Positions 43,868-51,748 of a stretch of DNA of 64,000 nt are shown piece by piece. Numbering within the stretch: the first letter of the stretch is position 1; the number at the start of each line of letters is the position of its first letter. The notes beneath the pieces are model-generated. The model saw nothing but the letters and a program-made list of their open reading frames with translations, searched no databases and had not been told where the DNA came from. This stretch comes from Bacteroidota bacterium (lineage in GTDB: Bacteria > Bacteroidota > Bacteroidia > Chitinophagales > Chitinophagaceae), in the NCBI GenBank assembly GCA_023386555.1, contig JAEWJK010000014.1, forward strand, positions 62,001-126,000, given 5' to 3'. The position numbers and the translations under genes are program-made.

Positions 43868-43919
43868 GTACAAGTGAGTGACACAACAGACGATGCCATG
43901 AAACGCTAAAGCTGGCATC
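43868..43919 (+). repeat. F1 interspersed element, copy 9 (best-preserved)
   Basis: Core GTACAAGTGAGTGACACAAC then a perfect 7-bp stem GATGCCA/TGGCATC (43892-43898 with 43913-43919). It points toward the start of the gene at 43990. Confidence 0.9.
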
Positions 43920-43989
43920 ATAAGAATAACGAACTGGGATTGTTTATTTAAGAATAAATCTATATCGTACCTCTAAAATCATAATTAGT

Positions 43990-45249
43990 ATGGCAGATAT
44001 TTTTGAGAAGTTGGTGAAGAACTACGGTCCTATCGGACAACATCGTGAAAGAGCACATGGCTATTTTGCTTTCCCTAAGTTGGAAGGTGAAATTGGAAGC
44101 AGGATGAAATTTCGTGGTAAAGAAATGATCGTGTGGAGCCTGAATAATTATTTGGGTTTGGCGAATCATCCTGAAATAAGAAAGGTAGATGCTGAAGCTT
44201 CTGTTCAATACGGTTTGGCTTTACCAATGGGTGCAAGAATGATGAGTGGAAATTCTAATTACCACGAACAACTGGAAGCTGAGTTGGCTGAGTTTGAAAG
44301 TAAAGAAGATGCGATACTGATGAACTTCGGTTACCAAGGTATCATGAGTGCTATCGATGCAATTTGTGGCAGGCATGATGTGATCGTTTACGATGCAGAA
44401 AGTCATGCATGTATCATCGATGGTTTGCGTTTACATCCAGGGCATAGATATGTTTTCAAACATAACGACATTGAAGATTTTGATAAGCAAATGCAGAGAG
44501 CAACACAGCTTATCGAAAAACAAAAGACCGGTGGTATTTTGGTGATCACTGAGGGTGTGTTTGGAATGGCTGGTGACCAGGGTAAGCTGAAAGAGATATG
44601 TGATCTGAAAAAGAAATATGATTTCCGTTTATTGGTAGATGATGCTCATGGTTTTGGAACACTTGGTAAAACAGGTGCCGGTGCTGGTGAAGAGCAGGGT
44701 TGCCAGGATGAGATCGATCTTTACTTTTCAACGTTTGCAAAATCAATGGCAAGTATTGGTGCATTCTTAGCCGGACCAAGAGTGATCATTGATTATATAC
44801 GTTACAATATTCGTTCGCAGATATTTGCTAAGAGTTTACCAATGCCTATCGTATTAGGTAATCTGAAAAGATTAGAATTATTGAAAACACAACCTCAACA
44901 CAAAGAAAAATTGTGGGAGAATGCAAGAAAGCTCCAGAGCGGTTTAAAAGAAAGAGGATTTGATATAGGTAAAACAGATTCACCAGTTACACCGATCTAT
45001 ATGAAAGGTGGTGTGGAAGAAGCTACAGCGATGGTGATGGATCTGAGAGAGAATTATGGCATCTTCTGTTCTATCGTAGTGTATCCGGTAATTCCGAAAG
45101 GACATATCATTTACCGTTTGATACCAACAGCTGCACATACAGATGAGGATATTGAATTAACATTGAAAGCATTCAGTGAAACAAAAGCAAAACTGGATGC
45201 CGGTGCTTATAAAGTTGAGGCGATACCTGATATGGCAGAGAATAGATAA
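43990..45249 (+). CDS. PLP-dependent alpha-oxoamine synthase (serine palmitoyltransferase or cysteate acyltransferase type)
   Basis: This 419-residue class II aminotransferase-fold enzyme has SLNNYLGLANHPEIRKVDAE, GARMMSGNSNYHEQLE, the PLP-binding Asp/His region RLLVDDAHGFGTLG and Lys in FSTFAKSMASIG. The family joins an amino acid and an acyl-CoA with loss of CO2. Bacteroidota make sphingolipids (serine palmitoyltransferase) and sulfonolipids (cysteate acyltransferase); the sequence does not decide between these. It is less like 2-amino-3-ketobutyrate CoA ligase, although tdh lies 3.2 kb downstream. Confidence 0.9.
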   Translation: MADIFEKLVKNYGPIGQHRERAHGYFAFPKLEGEIGSRMKFRGKEMIVWSLNNYLGLANHPEIRKVDAEASVQYGLALPMGARMMSGNSNYHEQLEAELAEFESKEDAILMNFGYQGIMSAIDAICGRHDVIVYDAESHACIIDGLRLHPGHRYVFKHNDIEDFDKQMQRATQLIEKQKTGGILVITEGVFGMAGDQGKLKEICDLKKKYDFRLLVDDAHGFGTLGKTGAGAGEEQGCQDEIDLYFSTFAKSMASIGAFLAGPRVIIDYIRYNIRSQIFAKSLPMPIVLGNLKRLELLKTQPQHKEKLWENARKLQSGLKERGFDIGKTDSPVTPIYMKGGVEEATAMVMDLRENYGIFCSIVVYPVIPKGHIIYRLIPTAAHTDEDIELTLKAFSETKAKLDAGAYKVEAIPDMAENR

Positions 45250-45289
45250 TGGAGTTTCTGGTTTAAAGTTTTTTGTTTGAATAAAATTG

Positions 45290-45315
45290 AAACCTTCTCA
45301 GCAATGAGGAGGTTT
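45290..45315 (+). terminator. Terminator of the alpha-oxoamine synthase gene
   Basis: Stem AACCTTCTCA / TGAGGAGGTT (one G-U pair) with loop GCAA and a T run, 40 bases after the stop. Confidence 0.85.
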
Positions 45316-45318
45316 TTG

Positions 45319-45969
45319 TTAATCTTTATTTTGACTTTCATACAATCCCTCTACGATTTTACGAAGCGTTTTTATATCAAACCCATTATTTTTTATATCA
45401 ACTTGAATCTTACTACTAGCATCTTCAAAAAATGAAACTGTAATTTCCATTTCTCCTGATTCATTTGTCATAAACTCGATAAACTGTATTTCATCTAATT
45501 TTTGTCTTACTTTATCGTAAGCCATGCTTACTTCTATTGGAGCATAATAGCCATCTTTAATATACGCTTGTATTTGACCATTTATCTTCTTCGCTCCTAT
45601 AACGTATTGATTACGAATTTTGCCAAGAATATCTCTTGATAACTCAACTTCACCAATATACTCCAGTCTCATGTAAAATTCCAATTCTGTTATTGTGATT
45701 TTCTTGATTTCAGTTCCATCAAGAGAAAAATCAACTTGTACTTTGTACTCACCATTTTCTCCTTTCAAAGAATTTTCTTGCTTATCAGTAATGGCTAGAT
45801 TTTCAATTGTCCTATACGTTTTTGCGGTAAGATCAATTAGCAAAAATCCAAAATCATCAGGAGTAAAAGAAACTCTAAACTCATTATTTGACGGAGATTC
45901 ATTATAAGCTCCGGAAAGATCATCAGGATGATAAACTCTAATCTTATGAGACTTATAAATTAAAGCCAT
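45319..45969 (-). CDS. Hypothetical protein
   Basis: I do not recognise this 216-residue protein. No signal peptide or membrane helix. It is beta-rich in its first 110 residues (FRVSFTPDDFGFLLIDLTAK, VQVDFSLDGTEIKKITITEL) and ends with a helix. Base composition matches neighbours. It is convergent with the gene at 43990 and shares its terminator region. Confidence 0.7.
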   Translation of the reverse strand: MALIYKSHKIRVYHPDDLSGAYNESPSNNEFRVSFTPDDFGFLLIDLTAKTYRTIENLAITDKQENSLKGENGEYKVQVDFSLDGTEIKKITITELEFYMRLEYIGEVELSRDILGKIRNQYVIGAKKINGQIQAYIKDGYYAPIEVSMAYDKVRQKLDEIQFIEFMTNESGEMEITVSFFEDASSKIQVDIKNNGFDIKTLRKIVEGLYESQNKD

Positions 45970-46009
45970 AGTATTTTATAATACTCGAATATAATATTAG
46001 TTCAATAAA

Positions 46010-46033
46010 GAAGTCCTGATTTTACAGGACTTT
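46010..46033 (-). terminator. Terminator of icd
   Basis: On the minus strand stem AAGTCCTG / CAGGACTT with a six-base loop and a T-rich tail. Confidence 0.8.
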
Positions 46034-46057
46034 CTCTTTACCAAACTCATCTATCCC

Positions 46058-47284
46058 TTAGCCTAACTTCTTCTTCAAATTCTCATCCAACACATCCAAA
46101 AACTCCTGGGTATATAGGTAATCTGTTCCATGCTCCACTTTTGGTTTGATGGTGATCGCAAGATCTTTTGTCATCTTACCACTCTCAACAGTTTCAATAC
46201 AAACCTGCTCCAGTGTATGACAGAAGTTGATCAACTCCTGGTTGTTATCCAACTTACCACGAAACTCAAGTCCTCTTGTCCATGCAAAAATGGATGCAAT
46301 CGGATTGGTTGAGGTAGGTCTTCCTTTCTGATGCTCACGGTAATGACGAGTAACTGTTCCATGAGCAGCTTCAGCTTCCATTACTTTCCCATCAGGTGTA
46401 ACGAGTGTTGATGTCATCAAACCTAACGAACCAAAACCTTGTGCAACAGTATCACTTTGTACATCACCATCATAATTCTTACAAGCCCAAACGAAGTTGC
46501 CATTCCATTTTAAAGCAGAAGCTACCATGTCATCGATCAAACGATGCTCATAAGTAATGCCTGCAGCGTCAAACTTCGCTTTGAATTCAGTTTGATAGAT
46601 GTTCTCAAAAATATCTTTGAAACGACCATCATATTTTTTCAGGATCGTATTCTTGGTTGATAAGTATAAAGGCCATCCTTTCTGCAAAGCAGTATTAAAA
46701 CAACTTCTTGCAAAACCGGTGATGCTTTCATCAGTGTTGTACATGGTTAATGCAACACCATCACCTTTAAAATTGTACACTTCATGTTCAATCACCTGTC
46801 CATCTTCACCTTCAAACTTTACGGTGAGTTTCCCTTTTCCCTTTGTTACAAAATCTGTTGCACGATACTGATCACCAAAAGCATGACGACCAATACAAAT
46901 TGGTGCAGTCCAGTTAGGCACTAAACGAGGAACATTATTACAAACGATCGGCTCTCTGAAAACAGTACCATCTAAAATGTTACGAATAGTACCGTTAGGA
47001 CTCTTCCACATTTGTTTCAGGTTGAACTCCTTTACACGTTCTTCATCAGGCGTAATCGTAGCACATTTAATGCCCACACCATACTGTTTAATGGCATTGG
47101 CAGCATCAATTGTTACTTGGTCGTTCGTTTCATCACGGTATTCCATTCCAAGATCGTAGTATTTAATATCAAGATCGAGGTAAGGAAGAATCAGTTTGTC
47201 TTTAATGAACTTCCAGATAATTCTTGTCATTTCATCGCCATCCAGTTCAACCACAGGATTGGCCACTTTTATTTTGGTTGCCAT
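46058..47284 (-). CDS. icd: NADP-dependent isocitrate dehydrogenase (eukaryotic-type)
   Basis: The 408-residue enzyme converts isocitrate to 2-oxoglutarate in the TCA cycle. Motifs typical of the eukaryotic-like NADP class: NPVVELDGDEMTRIIWKFIK, KCATITPDEERVKEFNLKQM, KSPNGTIRNILDGTVFREPI, IDDMVASALKWNGNFVWACK and EAAHGTVTRHYREHQKG. An F1 element and a -7 element (47305-47312) lie upstream. Confidence 0.97.
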   Translation of the reverse strand: MATKIKVANPVVELDGDEMTRIIWKFIKDKLILPYLDLDIKYYDLGMEYRDETNDQVTIDAANAIKQYGVGIKCATITPDEERVKEFNLKQMWKSPNGTIRNILDGTVFREPIVCNNVPRLVPNWTAPICIGRHAFGDQYRATDFVTKGKGKLTVKFEGEDGQVIEHEVYNFKGDGVALTMYNTDESITGFARSCFNTALQKGWPLYLSTKNTILKKYDGRFKDIFENIYQTEFKAKFDAAGITYEHRLIDDMVASALKWNGNFVWACKNYDGDVQSDTVAQGFGSLGLMTSTLVTPDGKVMEAEAAHGTVTRHYREHQKGRPTSTNPIASIFAWTRGLEFRGKLDNNQELINFCHTLEQVCIETVESGKMTKDLAITIKPKVEHGTDYLYTQEFLDVLDENLKKKLG

Positions 47285-47304
47285 TGACTATGTTTTAGTG
47301 CCAG

Positions 47305-47312
47305 CAAAAGTA
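47305..47312 (-). promoter_or_regulatory. Putative icd promoter -7 element
   Basis: The minus strand reads TACTTTTG, matching TAnnTTTG, 20 bases before the icd start. It is downstream of F1 copy 10. Confidence 0.55.
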
Positions 47313-47353
47313 GGGGTTTGAAGAATAAGAAAACTGAGGGAAATCATGTAACA

Positions 47354-47398
47354 GAAGCCAGTACTACTATTAAGCTTCGTTGTGTCACTCACTTGTAC
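47354..47398 (-). repeat. F1 interspersed element, copy 10
   Basis: Minus strand: core GTACAAGTGAGTGACACAAC, then GAAGC/GCTTC stem (47374-47378 with 47354-47358) with loop AATAGTAGTACTG. It points toward icd. Confidence 0.88.
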
Positions 47399-47423
47399 GT
47401 TCTGTACTTTACTTAGCTGAGAA

Positions 47424-47495
47424 TTTCACGCAAAGACGCCAAGGAGCAAAGATGCAAAGCTTAGCGACTTAATAACTTTGCGTCTTTGCGTGAAA
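47424..47495. repeat. F2 palindrome, copy A
   Basis: A perfect 16-bp inverted repeat TTTCACGCAAAGACGC (47424-47439) / GCGTCTTTGCGTGAAA (47480-47495), with inner CAAAG-rich units. It ends exactly one base before the kdsA stop codon and may act as its terminator. Confidence 0.92.
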
Positions 47496-48320
47496 CTAAA
47501 TCACTGCTTTTCTCAATCTAACCAGGTCTTCTAAAAGCTTTTCCATTCCATCCAGCTTCAGCATATTCGCTCCATCACTTTTTGCAACAGATGGGTTTGG
47601 ATGTGTTTCAATAAAAATCCCATCAGCTCCAGCAGCAATAGCAGCTTTGGCAATGGTGCTTATCATTTGTGGATTTCCACCAGTGACTCCTGATGTGAGA
47701 TTCGGTGTTTGTAAACTATGCGTAACATCCATCACAATAGGAACACCATGAGCCTGCATGTGTGGAATATTTCTATAATCAACTACCAGGTCCTGGTAAC
47801 CGAAAGTGGTTCCTCTTTCAGTAAGAATAACATTATCGTTTCCAGCTTTGCGAATCTTATCTACTGCAAACTTCATTGCCTCACCACTTACAAACTGGCC
47901 TTTCTTTACATTCACGATCTTTCCTGTTGCTGCTGCAGCTAAAAGAATATCTGTCTGGCGACATAAAAAAGCAGGTATCTGCAAAATATCAATATAGTCT
48001 GCTGCTATGGTCGCTTCTTCGGCAGTATGAATATCTGAAGTAAGCGGTAGATTATAATGCTGACCAACTTTCTTCAATAATTGCAATGCTTCCGTATCTC
48101 CTATTCCTGTAAATGAACTTGCACTGGTACGATTTGCTTTCCTATAACTGGCTTTGAAAACATAAGGTATTTCCAATCTTTTACAGACAGATGAAACCTT
48201 ATCAGCCACTTCCATCAGCATTTCTTCATTCTCCACAACACAAGGTCCGCTGATGAGGAAGAAATTATTTGGATCGAAAGATTGTCCTTTAAAAAGATCG
48301 TTCAGAAAAGCTGGTATCAT
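47496..48320 (-). CDS. kdsA: 3-deoxy-D-manno-octulosonate 8-phosphate synthase
   Basis: This 274-residue enzyme condenses PEP and arabinose-5-phosphate for lipopolysaccharide core synthesis. Motifs: FFLISGPCVVENEEML, FKASYRKANRTSASSFTG, ILQIPAFLCRQTDILLAAA, NVILTERGTTFGY and VMDVTHSLQTPN. It confirms a Gram-negative envelope. It is divergent from tdh. Confidence 0.97.
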   Translation of the reverse strand: MIPAFLNDLFKGQSFDPNNFFLISGPCVVENEEMLMEVADKVSSVCKRLEIPYVFKASYRKANRTSASSFTGIGDTEALQLLKKVGQHYNLPLTSDIHTAEEATIAADYIDILQIPAFLCRQTDILLAAAATGKIVNVKKGQFVSGEAMKFAVDKIRKAGNDNVILTERGTTFGYQDLVVDYRNIPHMQAHGVPIVMDVTHSLQTPNLTSGVTGGNPQMISTIAKAAIAAGADGIFIETHPNPSVAKSDGANMLKLDGMEKLLEDLVRLRKAVI

Positions 48321-48378
48321 ACTTAATAATTGTGGTGCGAACTTACACCAAAGTTTGTTTCTTTGTCGGGAAAAACCC

Positions 48379-48452
48379 AGTCAACAGTCATTGAGTCATC
48401 AAGTCAATTATAACACGATGCAATGACTAAATGACCAATGACTAAATGACTA
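48379..48452. repeat. F4 palindrome, solo copy
   Basis: Left arm 48379-48409 (AGTCAACAGTCATTGAGTCA onward) and right arm 48422-48451 are imperfect inverted repeats around a 12-nt loop. The right arm matches the left arm of the IVS unit (11631-11659, as reverse complement) at 27 of 29 positions. It runs into the sequence just before the tdh start. Confidence 0.88.
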
Positions 48453-48457
48453 ACGAT

Positions 48458-49402
48458 ATGGCCAAAGGAAAAATACTCGTTATCGGTGCTTCAGGACAAA
48501 TTGGTGTTGAACTTACACTTGCTCTTCGTGAGATTTACGGAAACGCCAACGTAATTGCTTCGGACCTGAGAGAAGAAAATGAATTATTAAAAGGTTCTGG
48601 CCCTTATGTTACTATGGATGTGATGAATAAAGAGATGCTGCACATGCAGGTATCTCGTCAGAACATCACCCAGATATATTTACTTGCTGCTATTCTTTCT
48701 GCAACAGGAGAAAAAAATCCGAATCTTGCCTGGAATCTGAACATGCAGGGCTTGTTGAACATCCTTGATATAGCGAAAGAACAAAAGCTTGAGAAAGTAT
48801 ATTGGCCAAGCAGTATTGCTGTATTTGGACCAACATCGCCGAAACAAAATTGTCCGCAGCAAACAATCATAGAACCAACAACTGTTTATGGCATCAGCAA
48901 GTATGCAGGTGAGTTCTGGTGTAACTATTATTATCAACGATTTGGGGTTGATGTAAGAAGTTTACGTTACCCGGGATTGATCAGTTATAAATCTGCACCC
49001 GGTGGTGGAACTACTGATTATGCTGTAGAGATATATCATGAAGCTTTAGAAAGACAACGTTATACTTCATTTTTAAATGAAGACACATACTTACCAATGA
49101 TGTATATGCCGGATGCCATTCGTGCAACCATAGAATTAATGGAAGCACCTGCAGAAAACATTAAAGTGAGAACCTCTTATAATCTTTCATCAATGAGTTT
49201 TTCGCCAAAAGAAATAGGTGCTGAAATAAAAAAACACATTCCTTCTTTTGAATTAGATTATACGCCAGATTACAGGCAAGCCATTGCAGATAGCTGGCCA
49301 CAAAGCATTGATGATTCCGTTGCAAGAAAAGATTGGGGTTGGAAGCATGAATATGATTTGGCTAGAATGACTGAAGACATGTTGAAGAATTTGAAGGAGT
49401 AA
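48458..49402 (+). CDS. tdh: L-threonine 3-dehydrogenase, extended SDR (epimerase-like) type
   Basis: A 314-residue protein that I place with the Flavobacterium-type NAD threonine dehydrogenase, which oxidises threonine to 2-amino-3-ketobutyrate. Motifs: ILVIGASGQIGVELTLALRE, LAAILSATGEKNPNLAWNLN, VYWPSSIAVFGPTSPK, YGISKYAGE with catalytic Tyr and Lys, and RYPGLISYKSAPGGGTTDYA. I chose ATG at 48458 (MAKGKILVIG); the upstream ATG at 48446 lies in the F4 repeat. The usual partner, ketobutyrate CoA ligase, is not clearly in the window. Confidence 0.94.
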   Translation: MAKGKILVIGASGQIGVELTLALREIYGNANVIASDLREENELLKGSGPYVTMDVMNKEMLHMQVSRQNITQIYLLAAILSATGEKNPNLAWNLNMQGLLNILDIAKEQKLEKVYWPSSIAVFGPTSPKQNCPQQTIIEPTTVYGISKYAGEFWCNYYYQRFGVDVRSLRYPGLISYKSAPGGGTTDYAVEIYHEALERQRYTSFLNEDTYLPMMYMPDAIRATIELMEAPAENIKVRTSYNLSSMSFSPKEIGAEIKKHIPSFELDYTPDYRQAIADSWPQSIDDSVARKDWGWKHEYDLARMTEDMLKNLKE

Positions 49403-49403
49403 T

Positions 49404-49431
49404 AACACGAATGAAAGCGAATTACACGAAT
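49404..49431. repeat. F3 CACGAAT direct repeat
   Basis: AACACGAATGAAAGCGAATT then ACACGAAT, directly after the tdh stop. It is a half-copy of the F3 element at 50.8 kb. Confidence 0.7.
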
Positions 49432-49432
49432 A

Positions 49433-49462
49433 AAAAAGGCTGATACAAGTATCAGCCTTTTC
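49433..49462. terminator. Bidirectional terminator
   Basis: Stem AAGGCTGATA / TATCAGCCTT with loop CAAG and A and T runs, between convergent tdh and the 49481 gene. Confidence 0.9.
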
Positions 49463-49480
49463 AATTATAAGTTTAAAGGA

Positions 49481-50224
49481 TTAGAATTTGAAACCAAGGT
49501 TAATACCTAAACCTCTGATTCCTGCCCATGGACCATCAGATTTAATAACAGCTCCATTTGCATTAACGGAACTTTCAAATTTAAACGGACTTGGATCGAA
49601 TCCATCTAGTGTGTTTTTCAAAGCATCTCTTTCTTCCTGTGTTGGTAATGCAACATTTAAATTCAAGTCTCCAGAACTGCTTCCATAGTGCCCACCGATC
49701 CACCAAATATCCAATACTAATCTTTTTGCAATGTTGAATTGTGTACCAAACATTAATCCACCGCTAAAAGAATTGATCTTTCCATTGAACTTAGCGGTTT
49801 TAGTAACTACACTAACTCCTGCAGTCGGATCCTGATCGTAAGAATATGAGAATGGAAGTCCAAGATCAAAGCTGGCATATCTTGCGTAAGGAGCAATATA
49901 AAAACCTTTCATTGCTTTTTTGCTTAGATAAAATCTTGGCTCTAATGTAATAGCGGTATTTCCAATTTCAAAATCACCTATTTTAAAATCCGGATCTTCA
50001 AATAACTCTGGAAGTAAATTTTTAAAAGATTCTTCCATCGGTAATCCTCCTTTAGGCATTATTCTTAAACCTAAATTCAGCGTCATCTTTGGAAGGATTT
50101 TTCTTTCGTACTGAACATGATAGTTACGAATAGTTAAAGAACTCAGGTTTAGTTTCACTGCATTCTTTTGTGCCATAGCAAATACAGGCACGAGAAGCAG
50201 GAATAGGGGTACTAATTTTCTCAT
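49481..50224 (-). CDS. Outer-membrane beta-barrel protein (DUF3575-like)
   Basis: The 247-residue protein has a signal peptide (1-18, VFAMAQ) and barrel-like strands such as YHVQYERKILPKMTLNLGLR, GFYIAPYARYASFDLGLPFS and WAGIRGLGINLGFKF with a C-terminal Phe. It is similar to DUF3575 barrel proteins of Bacteroidota. Function unknown. Confidence 0.82.
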   Translation of the reverse strand: MRKLVPLFLLLVPVFAMAQKNAVKLNLSSLTIRNYHVQYERKILPKMTLNLGLRIMPKGGLPMEESFKNLLPELFEDPDFKIGDFEIGNTAITLEPRFYLSKKAMKGFYIAPYARYASFDLGLPFSYSYDQDPTAGVSVVTKTAKFNGKINSFSGGLMFGTQFNIAKRLVLDIWWIGGHYGSSSGDLNLNVALPTQEERDALKNTLDGFDPSPFKFESSVNANGAVIKSDGPWAGIRGLGINLGFKF

Positions 50225-50314
50225 ACAGATTAAGTTTGCAACAAAATAAACATATTTTCAGACTTTTACCAGTATCATTTTAGTAGTATTTTTAACCACA
50301 TCAAAACAATCAGC

Positions 50315-50818
50315 ATGAAACTACCAAAGATCCTCTTACTAATTTTCGCAATAACCTGCCTTAATGAAGTAAAAGCGCAAAGATTATTTTTTCTTTTTGG
50401 TCATGCTGAGTATGCATCTGTAACAGGTGATCTAAAAAAGTTTAATGATAATGGTTTAGGTGTAGAAGCCGGTGTTGGAATTGGCATGAATAAAACTTTT
50501 TTTGTTGGCACAATAGGATCAACATGGCTAAGAGCAGTTGATGACCGTCCTGATTTATTTACATTTTCAACACTACGTTATACACCTGTAAAAGTGGGAA
50601 TCAGAAGATATATCTTCAGGAAGAATCTCTTTTTAAAAGCGGATGCAGGTTTGGCCAACATGAAATATTCAAAAGCCAGTGATGGAGATTCAAAGTTCAC
50701 TTATACTGCAGGAGCTGGTTTCAAATTCACGGGTTTTGAAGTGATAGGCGATTATACACATGTAGGTGATTACGGCTCATGGTTGAGTGTGAAAGCTGGA
50801 TTTACAATAGGGTTATAA
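50315..50818 (+). CDS. Outer-membrane beta-barrel protein, hypothetical
   Basis: A 167-residue secreted protein (signal peptide 1-21, ending VKAQ) with alternating strands: GLGVEAGVGIGMNKTFFVGT, TPVKVGIRRYIFRKNLFLKA and GSWLSVKAGFTIGL. It looks like an 8-strand barrel. It is divergent from the 49481 barrel gene and convergent with dapB; an F3 palindrome fills the space to dapB. Confidence 0.78.
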   Translation: MKLPKILLLIFAITCLNEVKAQRLFFLFGHAEYASVTGDLKKFNDNGLGVEAGVGIGMNKTFFVGTIGSTWLRAVDDRPDLFTFSTLRYTPVKVGIRRYIFRKNLFLKADAGLANMKYSKASDGDSKFTYTAGAGFKFTGFEVIGDYTHVGDYGSWLSVKAGFTIGL

Positions 50819-50905
50819 CACGAATTTTATCGAACTACACGAATAGGAAATCAGTAAAATGCAAATTCGTGTAATTCGTATAATTGACTTTTAATATTTG
50901 TGTTA
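50816..50905. repeat. F3 palindrome, full copy
   Basis: Starts TAACACGAATTTTATCGAAC, contains a 9-bp stem TACACGAAT/ATTCGTGTA around a 20-nt loop, and closes with TTGTGTTA. It fills the gap from the stop of the 50315 gene to the stop of dapB (50906) exactly. Confidence 0.88.
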
Positions 50906-51622
50906 TCAAAGTCCTAACACATCTTTCATCGTATAAATTCCTTTTTTGCCTGCAATGAATTCTGCTGCGGCAACAGCTCCACCGGCAAAACCTTTTCTGC
51001 TATGTGCTGTATGGATGATCTCAATATCATCAATCTCCGAATGATATTTTATTGAGTGAGTGCCTGGTGCCGGATCAATTCTTTTGCTGGTGATGATGAG
51101 GTCATCAGCATTACTACTTTCTTCATTTAACCATTGTTTTTTAGCCGTGATATGCTGTAATACCTGTTCAGCTAAAGTAATAGCAGTTCCACTTGGTGCA
51201 TCTTTCTTCTGTGTATGATGGATCTCTTCTAATGAAACATTATAATAAGTATGGTTGCTCATCAGTTTTGCCAGGTAAGTATTCAACTCAAAGAAAAGAT
51301 TTACTCCGATACTGAAATTGCTTGCATAGATGAATCCAACATTTTTTTTCTCGCAATAAGCTTTTACCTCTTCCCATCTTTCAAGCCAGCCTGTTGAACC
51401 TGAAACCACAGGAATACCTGCATCAAAGAGTTTTTTTAAGTTGTCTACTGCTGAATGCGGACCGGTGAATTCGATTGCCACATCGGCTTGGGAAAGATTC
51501 TCACCAGTGAATTCATGCTGGTTATCCATATCAATCTTCAACACTATTTCATGCCCTTTTGCGATTGCAATTTCTTCTATGGCTTTACCCATTTTACCGT
51601 AACCGATGAGTGCTATTTTCAT
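50906..51622 (-). CDS. dapB: 4-hydroxy-tetrahydrodipicolinate reductase
   Basis: The 238-residue enzyme reduces dihydrodipicolinate in lysine and diaminopimelate synthesis. Motifs: MKIALIGYGKMGKAIEEIA (NAD(P) loop), VVSGSTGWLERWEEV and EEIHHTQKKDAPSGTA with catalytic His-Lys. The short length is normal for Bacteroidota DapB. It is upstream of nothing on its strand; DUF5683 and parB-parA lie further upstream. Confidence 0.96.
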   Translation of the reverse strand: MKIALIGYGKMGKAIEEIAIAKGHEIVLKIDMDNQHEFTGENLSQADVAIEFTGPHSAVDNLKKLFDAGIPVVSGSTGWLERWEEVKAYCEKKNVGFIYASNFSIGVNLFFELNTYLAKLMSNHTYYNVSLEEIHHTQKKDAPSGTAITLAEQVLQHITAKKQWLNEESSNADDLIITSKRIDPAPGTHSIKYHSEIDDIEIIHTAHSRKGFAGGAVAAAEFIAGKKGIYTMKDVLGL

Positions 51623-51625
51623 AAT

Positions 51626-51655
51626 AATTCAAAAGTAAAAATTCAAAAGTAAAAA
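51626..51655. repeat. Short direct repeat (TTCAAAAGTAAAAA x2)
   Basis: Two tandem copies of AATTCAAAAGTAAA just upstream of dapB. It may be a remnant of another repeat family of the same style as F3. Confidence 0.6.
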
Positions 51656-51708
51656 CAGCAGATTGTTTTCAATAGCGGAATGCTGATCTGATGAAGATAG
51701 TACAGGAC

Positions 51709-51738
51709 GTACAAGTGAGTGACACAACGAAGCTTAAC
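51709..51738 (+). repeat. F1 interspersed element, copy 11 (truncated)
   Basis: Core GTACAAGTGAGTGACACAAC then GAAGCTTAA; after that the sequence leaves the family. The pairing arm is missing. Confidence 0.75.
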
Positions 51739-51748
51739 CGGAGTTACC

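Noticed and set aside
43990..45249. 2-amino-3-ketobutyrate CoA ligase (kbl)
   Set aside because: Despite a nearby tdh, motifs such as GARMMSGNSNYHEQLE fit the sphingolipid/sulfonolipid branch better, and the two genes are not adjacent.
47424..47495. CRISPR-like short repeats (F2, F3, F4)
   Set aside because: Units are palindromic pairs or tandem units without constant spacers, only one or two per site, and no cas genes are present.
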